A DNA stretch of 64,000 nucleotides from Lachnospiraceae bacterium (GCA_029071325.1 JAIEAP010000023.1:1-64000); one strand, 5' to 3'; counted from the stretch's first letter, positions 1 through 9,193 are shown. Numbers and translations are program-made. The notes: generated from the letters alone by a model not told the origin.

Positions 1-179
1 ATATATATGAATGCAGAAAATGTTTTTGATATGAATAAAGCTAGTAGATGTAAAAATCTATTGGCTTTTTGATATTCAAAATTCTACACCGTTACCTCTA
101 AAAAATATTCTAGTTCTCAAGATTAATCTCTTTTTTCCAACTGAAAATTTCTTTACTTCATCTCTCAATGGCATCCGAC

Positions 180-208
180 TTGCCTGCCCATTCTATTTAG
201 GTTATACT
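180..208 (+). promoter_or_regulatory. sigma-A type promoter of mutS2
   Basis: The -35 box TTGCCT (180-185) and -10 box TATACT (203-208) are separated by 17 bases. They lie about 50 bases before the mutS2 start. No gene is visible upstream in the window, so transcription of mutS2 and the following two-component genes probably begins here. Confidence 0.6.
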
Positions 209-215
209 ATATGTG

Positions 216-234
216 TAACTGTTCTGAACAGTTA
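216..234. promoter_or_regulatory. operator-like palindrome at the mutS2 transcription start
   Basis: Perfect 9-base arms, TAACTGTTC and GAACAGTTA, flank a single central T. The palindrome starts about 8 bases after the -10 box, which is where a repressor would block transcription. The core GTTC-T-GAAC does not match the usual Firmicute LexA box orientation (GAAC...GTTC), so the binding protein is unknown. Confidence 0.4.
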
Positions 235-259
235 TTTATATATAAGAAGAGGACAAATC

Positions 260-2638
260 ATGAATCAGAAAGCTCTGAAAACGTTAGAATTTGATAAAAT
301 CACGCAGCGGCTCGCTGCATTTGCATATAGTGAAGCAGCTAAGGAACGCTGTCTGTCCCTGCTGCCTTCCTGCGATCCTTCTGAGATTGCACAGGCTCAG
401 ACACAGACGAAGGACGCCTTTACCCGCGTCATTACCGCCGGAAGGCTGGACTGCTCCGGCATCTTCCCCTTGGAAGAGTCCTTACAGCGCCTGGAGATCG
501 GCGGCGTTATGGGAATTGAGGAGCTGCTGACCCTGTGCCGCTTCCTGGAAACTGCCAACCGTGTGAAATCCTACGGCCGCAGGGAGCGGGAGGAGGAGGC
601 AGATGACAGTATCCAGAGCCTCTTTGACGGCATTGAACCTCTGACCACCCTTGCCGCAGAAATCCGGCGGTGCATTCTGTCCATGGACGAGATCAGCGAT
701 GACGCCAGCAGCGAATTAAAGCGTATCCGCCGCTCCATCCATACCATCAACGACAGAGTACACGCACAGCTCAATCAGATGCTGGGCAATGCCAATCTGC
801 GCAAGGCTCTGCAGGAAGCGGTGGTGACCATGAGAGACGGCAGATACTGCCTTCCGGTAAAAGCAGAGTCCAAATCCCAGGTTCCCGGCATGGTACACGA
901 TCAATCCGCCACCGGTTCTACACTTTTCATTGAACCTATGGCAGTGGTCAATCTCAACAATCAGCTCCGGGAATTGTATTTACAGGAGCAGGAAGAAATC
1001 CGTGTGATCCTTGCCAATCTGAGCAATCAGGCGGCAGAGCAGCTCATTCCGATACGATCGGACTACGAACTCCTGACGGAACTGGATTTTATCTTTGCCA
1101 AGGCGGCATACGCGGTGGAATACAACGGTGTGGCACCGGTGTTCAACACAGAGCGCCGTATCCGCATCATCCGGGGACGCCACCCTCTATTAGATCCCAA
1201 ACGTGCAGTTCCCATAGACATCGAACTGGGAGGCGATTTTGACCAACTGGTGATTACCGGACCCAACACCGGCGGCAAAACAGTCTCCTTGAAGACCGTA
1301 GGGCTTTTCACTCTGATGGGGCAGGCCGGGCTTCATATTCCGGCAGGCGACCGCAGTGAGTTTGCGATTTTTTCCGATGTATTTGCAGATATCGGGGATG
1401 AGCAGAGCATTGAGCAGAACTTAAGCACCTTCTCCTCGCACATGACCAATATAACTGATATTCTGCGGAAGGCAGATGAAGCTTCCCTGGTGCTTTTTGA
1501 CGAGTTGTGCGCCGGAACGGACCCCACAGAGGGCGCGGCGCTGGCAGTGTCTATTCTGTCCTATTTCCACGAAAAGAGCATCCGCACTATGGCTACCACC
1601 CACTACAGTGAGATCAAAATCTATGCCATGACGACGGAGGGCATCGAAAATGCCTGCTGCGAATTCAACGTGGAGACCTTAAGTCCCACCTACCGGCTTC
1701 TGATCGGTATTCCCGGCAAGAGCAATGCCTTCGCTATCTCCCAGAAGCTGGGCCTGCCCATGCAGCTGATCGAGGATGCCGGAACCAGAATCGACGCATC
1801 TGAGCAGCAATTTGAAGATCTCATCGCAGATCTTCAGGACAGCCGCGCTACCATCGAGAGAGAACGTCAGGAAATCGAACAGTATAAATCGCAGATTGCT
1901 TCCCTGAAGAAACGTCTGGAAGAAAAGCAGAGTAAAATTGACAACCGGAAGGAAGAAATCCTGCGCAAGGCAAAGGAGGAGGCAAATGCCATCCTGCAGG
2001 AGGCCAAGGACACTGCGGATGAGGCAATCCGCAATTTCCATAAATACGGCTCGACCCAGCCCTCCGTCAGCGAGATGGAAGCACAGCGCACCAAACTGCG
2101 GGAACAAATGTCTTCCAATGAAAAGCGTACCTCTTCCAAGAAGAAGGAGACGCCCAATCATGCCGTTCCCAAAAAGCTGCGCATCGGAGACCGGGTAAAG
2201 GTACTGAGCATGAACCTTACCGGCACCGTACACACGCTGCCTAACGCCAAGGGGGATCTCTTTGTGCAGATGGGTATTCTCCGTTCCCAGGTCAACGTCA
2301 AAGATCTGCAGCTTATAGAGGAAGCGCCTGCCGCAGGTCAGAAACGCTCCTCCAGGACAAGAACCGGAGCTATGAAAATGTCTAAGTCCTTCTCCATTTC
2401 CCCGGAGATCAATCTCATCGGTAAGACTGTGGACGAGGCCATTGCTCTTCTGGACAAATACCTGGATGACGCTTACCTTGCCCATCTTCCTTCGGTGCGG
2501 GTGGTGCATGGTAAGGGAACCGGCGCTCTGCGCAGTGCGGTACACAGCCACCTAAAGCGCCAGTCTTATGTGGAATCCTACCACTTAGGCGAGTATGGAG
2601 AAGGCGATGCCGGCGTTACAATAGTGAACTTTGCGTAA
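260..2638 (+). CDS. mutS2: endonuclease MutS2 / Smr-domain ribosome rescue factor
   Basis: 792 residues, the usual MutS2 length. The N-terminal half is the MutS core and clamp without the mismatch-reading domain. Walker A GPNTGGKT is near residue 333, and Walker B with the ABC-type ATPase core (LFDELCAGTDPTEGAAL) follows. A long charged coiled coil covers about residues 515-640. A C-terminal Smr nuclease domain begins near 716 with the HGKGTGALR motif near 748. In Bacillus the family acts on recombination intermediates and collided ribosomes, so both DNA and ribosome roles are possible. The start is preceded by AAGAAGAGG. The next gene follows after 30 bases, suggesting co-transcription. Confidence 0.97.
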   Translation: MNQKALKTLEFDKITQRLAAFAYSEAAKERCLSLLPSCDPSEIAQAQTQTKDAFTRVITAGRLDCSGIFPLEESLQRLEIGGVMGIEELLTLCRFLETANRVKSYGRREREEEADDSIQSLFDGIEPLTTLAAEIRRCILSMDEISDDASSELKRIRRSIHTINDRVHAQLNQMLGNANLRKALQEAVVTMRDGRYCLPVKAESKSQVPGMVHDQSATGSTLFIEPMAVVNLNNQLRELYLQEQEEIRVILANLSNQAAEQLIPIRSDYELLTELDFIFAKAAYAVEYNGVAPVFNTERRIRIIRGRHPLLDPKRAVPIDIELGGDFDQLVITGPNTGGKTVSLKTVGLFTLMGQAGLHIPAGDRSEFAIFSDVFADIGDEQSIEQNLSTFSSHMTNITDILRKADEASLVLFDELCAGTDPTEGAALAVSILSYFHEKSIRTMATTHYSEIKIYAMTTEGIENACCEFNVETLSPTYRLLIGIPGKSNAFAISQKLGLPMQLIEDAGTRIDASEQQFEDLIADLQDSRATIERERQEIEQYKSQIASLKKRLEEKQSKIDNRKEEILRKAKEEANAILQEAKDTADEAIRNFHKYGSTQPSVSEMEAQRTKLREQMSSNEKRTSSKKKETPNHAVPKKLRIGDRVKVLSMNLTGTVHTLPNAKGDLFVQMGILRSQVNVKDLQLIEEAPAAGQKRSSRTRTGAMKMSKSFSISPEINLIGKTVDEAIALLDKYLDDAYLAHLPSVRVVHGKGTGALRSAVHSHLKRQSYVESYHLGEYGEGDAGVTIVNFA

Positions 2639-2668
2639 ATCCCATCACACAGTTAGAAAGGAATCCAT

Positions 2669-3370
2669 ATGGCAGCAAAACAGAAAATCTTGATCGTAGA
2701 CGACGATACCAATATTGCAGAGTTGATTTCCCTGTATCTGACCAAGGAATGCTTTGACACAAAAATGGTCCATGACGGCGAATCCGCTCTGACAGAATTT
2801 GACAATTATGCTCCTAATCTTATCCTTCTGGATCTGATGCTCCCCGGCATAGACGGCTATCAGGTCTGCCGGGAGATCCGCGCCAAATCCCACGTGCCTA
2901 TCATTATGCTCTCTGCCAAAGGCGAGATCTTTGACAAAGTGCTGGGACTGGAGCTTGGGGCTGACGACTACATTATGAAGCCATTTGATTCCAAGGAGCT
3001 GGTGGCGCGGGTGAAAGCAGTTCTGCGTCGCTATCAGCCCATCAAGCAGGAAACCTCCGGCACGGACTTAAAATGCGTCCGCTACCCCAATCTGGTGGTA
3101 AACCTGTCCAACTACTCCGTGGAGTATTTTGGCAAAACCATTGACATGCCGCCCAAGGAACTGGAGCTCCTCTATTTCCTTGCCTCCTCACCCAATCAGG
3201 TGTTTACCAGAGAGCAGCTGTTAGACCACATCTGGGGCTATGAATATGTGGGGGATACCCGTACCGTTGACGTACATGTAAAGCGGCTCCGGGAGAAAAT
3301 CAACGATCATGAAGCGTGGAGCATTTCCACCGTATGGGGCATTGGTTACAAATTTGAGGTTAAAGAATGA
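2669..3370 (+). CDS. OmpR-family response regulator
   Basis: 233 residues. The N-terminal receiver domain has acidic residues DDD near 10-12, the phosphorylated Asp in LLDLMLPG near 54, and a KPF switch lysine near 104 (GADDYIMKPF). The C-terminal half is a winged-helix DNA-binding domain with the typical DTRTVDVHVKRLREKI recognition segment. GAAAGGAATCC precedes the ATG. It overlaps the kinase gene by 4 bases (ATGA), so the two are translationally coupled partners. The stimulus cannot be read from the sequence. Confidence 0.95.
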   Translation: MAAKQKILIVDDDTNIAELISLYLTKECFDTKMVHDGESALTEFDNYAPNLILLDLMLPGIDGYQVCREIRAKSHVPIIMLSAKGEIFDKVLGLELGADDYIMKPFDSKELVARVKAVLRRYQPIKQETSGTDLKCVRYPNLVVNLSNYSVEYFGKTIDMPPKELELLYFLASSPNQVFTREQLLDHIWGYEYVGDTRTVDVHVKRLREKINDHEAWSISTVWGIGYKFEVKE

Positions 3371-4782
3371 GAAAAAAACTTTTTCTGAAATTCATCATCG
3401 GTTATCTGGTGTTTGGCGTGATCGGTTTTGTGATCGTGTCTACCTTTACCTCACGCTGTATCCATGAATATCTGCAGCGCACGGATGCCAAACAGCTCTA
3501 TCGAGAGTCAAACCTGATTGCCTCCTCCTACGCCGCCAATTATTACAATGATACCATCACTGCTTATGATATCCATCAGACCCTTGCTTCTCTGGATTCC
3601 TATCTTGCCGCGGAAATCTGGATCATGGATACCCAGGGGCGTGTGCTGATCAATTCTGCACAGCCGTTAGACATGTCAAATACGGCCGTCATTGAGGATT
3701 TCAATGTCATGGATTTTGGCAGCAGCTACTATAGCATCGGTACATTTTATGACAGCTTTGACAGCCGTCATATGACGGTATTTTCCCCTATTACCACCAA
3801 TTACCAGGTACGGGGCTATGTACTGATCCACAAGCCCATCAGTCTGGTAGAAGCCCAATATGCGCATCTTCTGAATGTTTCTTATTGGACTCTTCTGCTG
3901 CTGTTTGCGGCGGGCGGATTTTTTGTTCTGCTGTTACTCTGGCAGGTATGCCTTCCCCTGCGCCGCATCATCAAGGGCGCGGATGCTTTTGCCGAAGGCA
4001 GCTTCTCCCACTCCATACCGGTACATAAAGACGACGAGCTGGGATATCTGACCGCTACCTTAAATTATATGGCGAACGAGCTGAACACCCTGGAGGATGA
4101 TCAGCGCAAGTTTATTTCCAATGTCTCCCACGATTTCCGCTCGCCCCTGACCTCCATCAAGGGTTATGTAGAAGCAATGCTGGACGGAACCATTCCTGTG
4201 GAAATGCAGGAGAAATACCTGAATATTATTGTATTTGAGACGGAACGGCTGGGCAAGCTGACGCAGGAACTGCTGGAGCTGAACAAATACGGCTCCCATG
4301 GCACCATGCTGGACTTCAGTGAATTCGACATCAACCAACTGATCAAGATGACCTGCCTCACCTTTGAAGGCGCATGCAAACCCAAGCGTATTTCTTTTCA
4401 TCTGATTCTTACCGATGAAGAGTTATATGTGCGGGCAGATATGACCAAGATTCAGCAGGTGGTATACAATCTCATTGACAACGCCATTAAGTTCAGCCAC
4501 CACGATTCTGAGATCACCATCGAGACTACTGAAAAGAATGACAAGGTTTTCGTCTCGGTGAAGGATACGGGCATTGGCATCCCCAAAGACAGCTTAAATA
4601 AGGTCTTCGAGCGATTCTATAAGACAGACCTGTCCCGGGGCAAAGACAAAAAGGGCTCCGGTCTGGGACTTGCCATTGTGAAGGAAATCGTACAATCCCA
4701 CGACCAAAACATCAATGTCATCAGTACCGAGGGCGTGGGAACAGAGTTCATCTTTACACTGTCAGCGGTTAATCAGGAGTAA
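3367..4782 (+). CDS. membrane sensor histidine kinase
   Basis: 471 residues. A transmembrane helix (about 8-29), an extracytoplasmic sensor region of about 140 residues and a second helix (about 174-196) lead into a HAMP linker. The HisKA motif NVSHDFRSPLTSIKGY has the phosphorylated His near 253. The ATPase domain has the N box (NLIDNAIKFS), DTGIGIP and GSGLGLAIV. The architecture matches PhoR/ResE-like kinases. It is paired with the preceding regulator through a 4-base overlap. An intrinsic terminator follows. Confidence 0.95.
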   Translation: MRKKLFLKFIIGYLVFGVIGFVIVSTFTSRCIHEYLQRTDAKQLYRESNLIASSYAANYYNDTITAYDIHQTLASLDSYLAAEIWIMDTQGRVLINSAQPLDMSNTAVIEDFNVMDFGSSYYSIGTFYDSFDSRHMTVFSPITTNYQVRGYVLIHKPISLVEAQYAHLLNVSYWTLLLLFAAGGFFVLLLLWQVCLPLRRIIKGADAFAEGSFSHSIPVHKDDELGYLTATLNYMANELNTLEDDQRKFISNVSHDFRSPLTSIKGYVEAMLDGTIPVEMQEKYLNIIVFETERLGKLTQELLELNKYGSHGTMLDFSEFDINQLIKMTCLTFEGACKPKRISFHLILTDEELYVRADMTKIQQVVYNLIDNAIKFSHHDSEITIETTEKNDKVFVSVKDTGIGIPKDSLNKVFERFYKTDLSRGKDKKGSGLGLAIVKEIVQSHDQNINVISTEGVGTEFIFTLSAVNQE

Positions 4783-4799
4783 AATACCAGAAACAAAAA

Positions 4800-4836
4800 C
4801 CAGGCTGCTCTGTTACGAGCTGCCTGGCATTTTATA
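4800..4836 (+). terminator. intrinsic terminator after the two-component operon
   Basis: CCAGGCTGCTC (4800-4810) pairs with GAGCTGCCTGG (4817-4827) with one internal mismatch and a 6-base loop, followed by CATTTTATATTA. It lies between convergent genes and may act in both directions. Confidence 0.75.
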
Positions 4837-4858
4837 TTATTCAGATTTCGGTCATATC

Positions 4859-5533
4859 TTACTTGGACGGAAGGAACGGACGCAGCACGCCTGCCATCTG
4901 GGAGATCGGCATGGACTGTAAGAATATGCGGCCCGGTCCGGTCACTACGGTATTAAATACGCCCTCGCCGCCGAACAGCATATTCTTCACACCCGGCACC
5001 TTCTGGATGTCAATGGAACAGCTGGAATCCATGGCTGCCAGATATCCGGTATCCACTACCATCTGCTGACCCGGCTGCAGCTGATATTCCTTAATATATC
5101 CGTCAAACTCTACGAATGCCATACCCTGCCCGGAAAGTCTCTGCATGATAAAGCCCTCGCCTCCGAAGAATCCCGCTCCAATCCTTCTCTGGAAGAAAGT
5201 GGACAGTTCCACGCCTGCAGTGGAAGCCAGGAATGCGGATTTCTGACATACTACATCTGCACCCGGATTGATCTCAAACGCCCGGATGCATCCCGGAAAG
5301 CTGGAAGCAAATGCGATGGTTCCCGGTCCGTTCTGTGCAGTATATGTATTTAAAAACAGACTCTCTCCGCTCATCATACGGCCAAACATCTTACCAATAC
5401 CGCCGCCTACTGTTTTCATCTCCATATTAGGCGACATCCAGGACATTGCTCCGCTCTCGGTAACCATCATCTCACCGCCGTCCAGTTCGCAGATTACCAC
5501 CGGCATCGGTTCTCCTTCGATTGAATATCTCAT
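4859..5533 (-). CDS. AIM24 / TIGR00266 family protein
   Basis: 224 residues from the ATG at 5533, chosen because GAGGAGG lies 8 bases upstream; an earlier in-frame start at 5575 has no comparable site. The sequence is rich in short beta strands and glycines (MPVVICELDGGEMMVTES, QRRIGAGFFGGEGFIMQRL, LLFGGEGVFNTVVTGPG), as in the AIM24 beta-sandwich family. The biochemical role of bacterial members is not established. It has its own promoter, and the ribosomal operon terminator separates it from rplQ, so it is probably transcribed alone. Confidence 0.85.
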   Translation of the reverse strand: MRYSIEGEPMPVVICELDGGEMMVTESGAMSWMSPNMEMKTVGGGIGKMFGRMMSGESLFLNTYTAQNGPGTIAFASSFPGCIRAFEINPGADVVCQKSAFLASTAGVELSTFFQRRIGAGFFGGEGFIMQRLSGQGMAFVEFDGYIKEYQLQPGQQMVVDTGYLAAMDSSCSIDIQKVPGVKNMLFGGEGVFNTVVTGPGRIFLQSMPISQMAGVLRPFLPSK

Positions 5534-5579
5534 CTCTAAATCCTCCTCTATCTGGATAAAATATGTATAAACCATTCAT

Positions 5580-5608
5580 ATTATAGCTCATTTTGAAATA
5601 TTCGCCAA
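5580..5608 (-). promoter_or_regulatory. promoter of the AIM24-family gene
   Basis: On the - strand, TTGGCG (5608-5603) and a perfect TATAAT (5585-5580) are separated by 17 bases, about 45 bases before the AIM24 start. Confidence 0.65.
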
Positions 5609-5627
5609 TACTTTTCTCTTATTATTG

Positions 5628-5663
5628 CAAAAAGAGCGCCGCATCAATCAGATACGGCACTCT
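5628..5663 (-). terminator. terminator of the alpha (rplQ) operon
   Basis: Read on the - strand, AGAGTGCCGTATC pairs with GATGCGGCGCTCT over 13 positions (two G-U wobbles) around a 5-base loop, followed by a run of T residues. It begins about 14 bases after the rplQ stop codon. Confidence 0.85.
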
Positions 5664-5676
5664 CCTTAAAAACTTC

Positions 5677-6213
5677 TTATACTAACTCGATCAGAACCTC
5701 TAATGCGCCATCGCCTTTGCGCTGACCAATCTTCACGATTCTGGTATAACCGCCGTTGCGCCCCACATACTTGGGCGCAATCTCGTCAAACAGCTTTGCG
5801 GGCAGATCTACCTGCTTGGTATTGCGCTTTCTGCCTGCTGCCTCTGTCGGAACCTCTGTTACAGGATACAGGACTTTGAGCATCTCACGTCTTGCATGAA
5901 GACGGGAAGGCTTATCCTTCTTAATCTTCTTCTCGACTTCGTCGTATACGGTCACTTTCTTGCCGTCTACTACTTCTTTAACTCTCTTGCCGTCCTTGTC
6001 TTTTCTTGCAACCTTAGCCTGAACGGTAACTTCTTCGAAATTATCTTTCTCCCGTACAGCCATTGCAATAAGCTTCTCTGCAATCTTGCGGATCTCTTTT
6101 GCCTTAGCCTCGGTAGTAACGATCTTACCGTTGTTGATCAGTGCGGTTACCTGATTTCTAAGTAATGCTTTTCTCTGAGAAGAAGTTCTTCCCAGCTTTC
6201 TATACTTTGCCAT
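5677..6213 (-). CDS. rplQ: 50S ribosomal protein L17
   Basis: The start at 6213 gives [15 protein letters not shown], the canonical L17 N terminus, after GGAGGATAATAGAA; the frame extends 9 codons further upstream without support. The C terminus [17 protein letters not shown] is typical. At 178 residues it is clearly longer than the roughly 120 of Bacillus subtilis. The extra length is a lysine- and valine-rich insertion at about residues 55-100, placed just before the conserved LHARRE segment. It is the last gene of the alpha operon. Confidence 0.96.
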   Translation of the reverse strand: MAKYRKLGRTSSQRKALLRNQVTALINNGKIVTTEAKAKEIRKIAEKLIAMAVREKDNFEEVTVQAKVARKDKDGKRVKEVVDGKKVTVYDEVEKKIKKDKPSRLHARREMLKVLYPVTEVPTEAAGRKRNTKQVDLPAKLFDEIAPKYVGRNGGYTRIVKIGQRKGDGALEVLIELV

Positions 6214-6243
6214 TTCTATTATCCTCCATTTGTGGTACATCCG

Positions 6244-6325
6244 GCCACGCTCTTTGGGCTTACTTACCGAATGCTTCTATAAGTGCCACTCATGAATCAA
6301 CACCGCCACGCTCATCGGACTTACT
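6244..6325. repeat. imperfect 21-base direct repeat between rpoA and rplQ
   Basis: GCCACGCTC-TTTGGG-CTTACT at 6244-6264 and GCCACGCTC-ATCGGA-CTTACT at 6305-6325 (hyphens added) differ at about four positions and are spaced 61 bases apart. They fill most of the 136-base rpoA-rplQ spacer, which is long for this operon. The function is unknown; an RNA element controlling L17 is one option. Confidence 0.5.
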
Positions 6326-6349
6326 GACAATGCCGTGTCTGAGTTATGA

Positions 6350-7312
6350 TTAAACCTCTTCGCTTTGATTGAGCTGAAGGCCTAATTCCTTTAATTTTGC
6401 CAATACCTCTTCTAACGACTTGCGTCCAAGGTTGCGCACCTTCATCATATCCTCCGGTGTGCGGTTGGTCAGTTCTTCTACCGTATTGATGCCGGCTCTC
6501 TTCAGACAGTTGTAGGAACGTACGGACAATTCCAGCTCGTCGATGTTCATTTCCAGAACCTTCTCCTTCGCATTGTCCTCTTTCTCTATCATGACCTCAG
6601 CAGTCTTGGCATTCTCGGAAAGATCGATGAACAGACTCAAGTGCTCGCTCAACACCTTGGCAGCCAGGCTGACAGCCTCATCGGGAGCCAGGGTTCCATT
6701 GGTATAAACATCAAGGGTCAATTTATCGTAATCCGTGATCTGACCCACACGGGTATTCTGAATAGACAGATTTACACGCTCTACGGGAGTGTAAATAGAA
6801 TCAACCGCGATCACGCCAATCGGCAGTTCCGCATCTTTATTCTTATCTGCACTCACATAGCCTCTTCCCTTGGTGATGGTCAGTTCCATGTATAACTTGG
6901 AATCTGTTCCGCCGTTCAGATGTGCGATCACAAGATCCGGATTCATGATCTGGATATCCTGATCCACCTGAATATCTCCGGCAGTTACCACTCCCTCACC
7001 AGTGAACTCGATGTACGCGGTCTTGGGCTCGTCGTCCGAGCTGTTGTTCTGAATCGCAAGATCCTTGATATTCATCACAATTTCCGTCACATCTTCTTTT
7101 ACACCCGGGATTGAACTGAATTCATGCAATACGCCATCGATTTTGATCTGACTTACCGCTGCTCCCGGCAGGGAAGATAACATGATTCTTCTTAAGGAAT
7201 TACCAAGTGTTGTACCGTAGCCTCTCTCCAGCGGCTCGCATACAAATCTTCCGTATCTCTTGTCTTCAGAAATCTCAGCAATTTCAATAATTGGTTTTTG
7301 AAAATCGAACAC
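6350..7312 (-). CDS. rpoA: DNA-directed RNA polymerase alpha subunit
   Basis: 320 residues. The start is taken as GTG at 7312 ([14 protein letters not shown]), because AGGAGG lies 9 bases before it inside a longer open frame; the upstream ATG at 7348 would precede this site. The N-terminal dimerisation domain has the hallmark [18 protein letters not shown]. The C-terminal domain carries [14 protein letters not shown] and [15 protein letters not shown], which contact UP elements and regulators. It lies between rpsD and rplQ as usual. Confidence 0.98.
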   Translation of the reverse strand: MFDFQKPIIEIAEISEDKRYGRFVCEPLERGYGTTLGNSLRRIMLSSLPGAAVSQIKIDGVLHEFSSIPGVKEDVTEIVMNIKDLAIQNNSSDDEPKTAYIEFTGEGVVTAGDIQVDQDIQIMNPDLVIAHLNGGTDSKLYMELTITKGRGYVSADKNKDAELPIGVIAVDSIYTPVERVNLSIQNTRVGQITDYDKLTLDVYTNGTLAPDEAVSLAAKVLSEHLSLFIDLSENAKTAEVMIEKEDNAKEKVLEMNIDELELSVRSYNCLKRAGINTVEELTNRTPEDMMKVRNLGRKSLEEVLAKLKELGLQLNQSEEV

Positions 7313-7379
7313 TACAAAGTCCCTCCTTTTTCGGGTAAATTGTTGCATCTGCTTCTTGCTGCTGTCCGCTTAACCCCGA

Positions 7380-7973
7380 TTATTTTGAATATAACTCGAC
7401 GATAAGCATCTCGTCTACAGGTACATCAATCATTTCTCTGGAAGGCAGCTCCTTTACGGTGCCCTGCAGGTTCTCTGTATCGACATCCAGCCACTCCGGA
7501 ACAAGTCTTCCACCTGCAACTTCGATAATGTCCTTCATTCTCTGGGAACCTCTGCGGCTCTCCTTGATCTCGATCACGTCACCGGCTTTTACCAGATAAG
7601 ACGGGATATTAACTACTTTTCCGTTTACGGTAACAAACTTGTGGTCTACTACCTGTCTTGCCTCACGTCTTGTTCTGGCAAATCCCAGACGGAACACAAC
7701 ATTGTCCAGACGAGACTCTAAGAGGGTCATCAGGTTTGTACCGGTCATGCCCTTCATCCGGTCTGCTTTCTTATAGTAGTTACGGAACGGTTTCTCCAAT
7801 ACTCCGTAAATGAATTTTGCTTTCTGTTTCTCGCGAAGCTGAAGACCATACTCGGACATCTTCTTATTCGCTCTTCTCAGCTGTCTGTTAGACTTTTTAT
7901 CATATCCCAGAAAACTCGGCTCTAAGCCAAGAGATCTGCATCTTTTCAGAACAGGAACTTTATTTACTGCCAT
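7380..7973 (-). CDS. rpsD: 30S ribosomal protein S4
   Basis: 197 residues. It has an N-terminal region without zinc cysteines, the S4 RNA-binding domain at about residues 88-150 (RLDNVVFRLGFARTRREARQVVDHKFVTVNGK) and the typical C-terminal ELYSK. S4 nucleates assembly of the 30S body and in many bacteria represses its own operon. Here it sits in the alpha operon after rpsK with an 18-base spacer. Confidence 0.98.
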   Translation of the reverse strand: MAVNKVPVLKRCRSLGLEPSFLGYDKKSNRQLRRANKKMSEYGLQLREKQKAKFIYGVLEKPFRNYYKKADRMKGMTGTNLMTLLESRLDNVVFRLGFARTRREARQVVDHKFVTVNGKVVNIPSYLVKAGDVIEIKESRRGSQRMKDIIEVAGGRLVPEWLDVDTENLQGTVKELPSREMIDVPVDEMLIVELYSK

Positions 7974-7991
7974 TTTAGTAATCCCTCCTAA

Positions 7992-8384
7992 TTATACTCT
8001 ACGACGTTTTGGTGGACGGCATCCATTGTGCGGAACAGGAGTCACGTCCCTGATGGACAGAACTTCAAGTCCTGCAGCCTGAAGAGCACGGATTGCTGCT
8101 TCTCTTCCGGAACCCGGTCCTTTGACCATAACGTCGACTGTTTTCAGTCCATGTACAAGAGCTGCCTTGGTTGCTGTTTCAGCCGCCATCTGTGCAGCAT
8201 ACGGAGTAGATTTCTTTGAACCTCTGAATCCGAGACCACCGGCACTTGCCCATGATAATGCGTTACCCTCTGCATCTGTCAATGTAACAATGGTGTTATT
8301 GAAAGACGCCTGGATATGTGCCTGTCCATGTTCAACGTTTTTACGAACGCGCTTTTTTGTCACTTTTTTTGTAACTTTAGCCAT
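7992..8384 (-). CDS. rpsK: 30S ribosomal protein S11
   Basis: 130 residues. It has a basic N terminus ([16 protein letters not shown]), the conserved [16 protein letters not shown] segment and the C-terminal [14 protein letters not shown]11 lines the platform next to the mRNA exit. The gene lies between rpsM and rpsD in the standard alpha-operon order. Confidence 0.98.
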   Translation of the reverse strand: MAKVTKKVTKKRVRKNVEHGQAHIQASFNNTIVTLTDAEGNALSWASAGGLGFRGSKKSTPYAAQMAAETATKAALVHGLKTVDVMVKGPGSGREAAIRALQAAGLEVLSIRDVTPVPHNGCRPPKRRRV

Positions 8385-8423
8385 ATCTAAACTAACCTAC
8401 TTTCTTCAATATAATGTAGTTGC

Positions 8424-8792
8424 CTACTTCTTCTTGTTTGCAACAGTTCTCTTCGGACCTTTTCTGGTTCTTGCATTCGTCTTAGTCTTCTGACCGCGAA
8501 CCGGCAGTCCTTTTCTGTGACGGATACCGCGATAGCATCCGATCTCCTGCAATCTCTTGATGTCCAATGCAGTCTGACGTCTCAGATCACCCTCTACTAC
8601 CTGTGTCTGGTCGATCACTGCGCTGATTCTCTTTACTTCATCATCCGTCAAGTCCCTGCAACGGGTATCCGGATTCACATTTGCCTCTGCAAGGATACGG
8701 TTGGAGCTTACTCTGCCGATTCCGTAGATGTAAGTCAGACCGATCTCAACACGTTTTTCTCTTGGTAAATCTACACCTGCAATACGAGCCAT
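8424..8792 (-). CDS. rpsM: 30S ribosomal protein S13
   Basis: 122 residues. The N terminus [21 protein letters not shown], the helix-two-turn-helix region (RISAVIDQ) and the tRNA-contacting basic tail ([19 protein letters not shown]-like) are present. GGAGGTG lies upstream. The spacer to rpmJ is unusually long at 287 bases and appears structured; it is listed separately. Confidence 0.98.
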   Translation of the reverse strand: MARIAGVDLPREKRVEIGLTYIYGIGRVSSNRILAEANVNPDTRCRDLTDDEVKRISAVIDQTQVVEGDLRRQTALDIKRLQEIGCYRGIRHRKGLPVRGQKTKTNARTRKGPKRTVANKKK

Positions 8793-9079
8793 GTGTGTTT
8801 ACACCTCCATATAGATTTCTTTGTGAATAATTGGAAACAGACAAACCCATGCAGCTGCGGTCTCCCGCCCTGAAATGTGTGCATACACCTGTCTCTTCCA
8901 CGCTACTGATTGCTGCGCCTTTTCGTCCATCGTCCGCGGGCAGCTTCCCACAATCCGCCTTATCCTCTCGGTATGTAAGGAATCAGACAGACCACGCTTA
9001 CAGCGTTACTATTATGAACAGCACAAAAACTGTGCTGCAGCCGCACATAATGAAATGTTTTGTAATAAACAGTTTCCAG
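8793..9079 (-). promoter_or_regulatory. candidate structured RNA leader before rpsM
   Basis: Most spacers in this operon are 10-80 bases, but this one is 287 and has no credible gene. As - strand RNA it shows a possible closing helix, UGGAAAC (9078-9072) with GUUUCCA (8838-8832). Inside are the hairpins CAGCACA-GUUUU-UGUGCUG and ACGCU-GUA-AGCGU. CUGUCUGAUU in the 5' half can pair in two parts with AAUCAG and AGACAG in the 3' half, and GCGGCUGC can pair with GCAGCUGC. I see no T-run terminator. Control of the alpha operon by S4 or S13 is a reasonable guess, not shown. Confidence 0.5.
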
Positions 9080-9193
9080 TTATCCCTGTCTCTGTTTATG
9101 TTTCGGGTTTTCACAGATAATTCTGATGCTTCCCTTTCTCTTGATAACTTTGCATTTCTCGCAAATAGGCTTTACTGATGATCTTACCTTCAC
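9080..9193 (-). CDS. rpmJ: 50S ribosomal protein L36
   Basis: 37 residues from a GTG start at 9193, with AAAGGAGG 8 bases upstream; longer frames that start further upstream do not resemble L36. The sequence [19 protein letters not shown] and the end NPKHKQRQG are canonical. The zinc ligands C11, C14, C27 and a histidine are all present, so this is the zinc-binding form. Confidence 0.96.
   Translation of the reverse strand: MKVRSSVKPICEKCKVIKRKGSIRIICENPKHKQRQG

Noticed and set aside
1679-2551. 290-codon open frame on the - strand inside mutS2
   Set aside because: Fully antisense to conserved MutS2 coding sequence, with no ribosome binding site and no recognisable protein family.
8831-9178. 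Overlapping open frames of 80-115 codons in the rpmJ-rpsM spacer
   Set aside because: They run opposite to the operon, overlap rpmJ and have no start signal; the sequence is better explained as a structured RNA leader.
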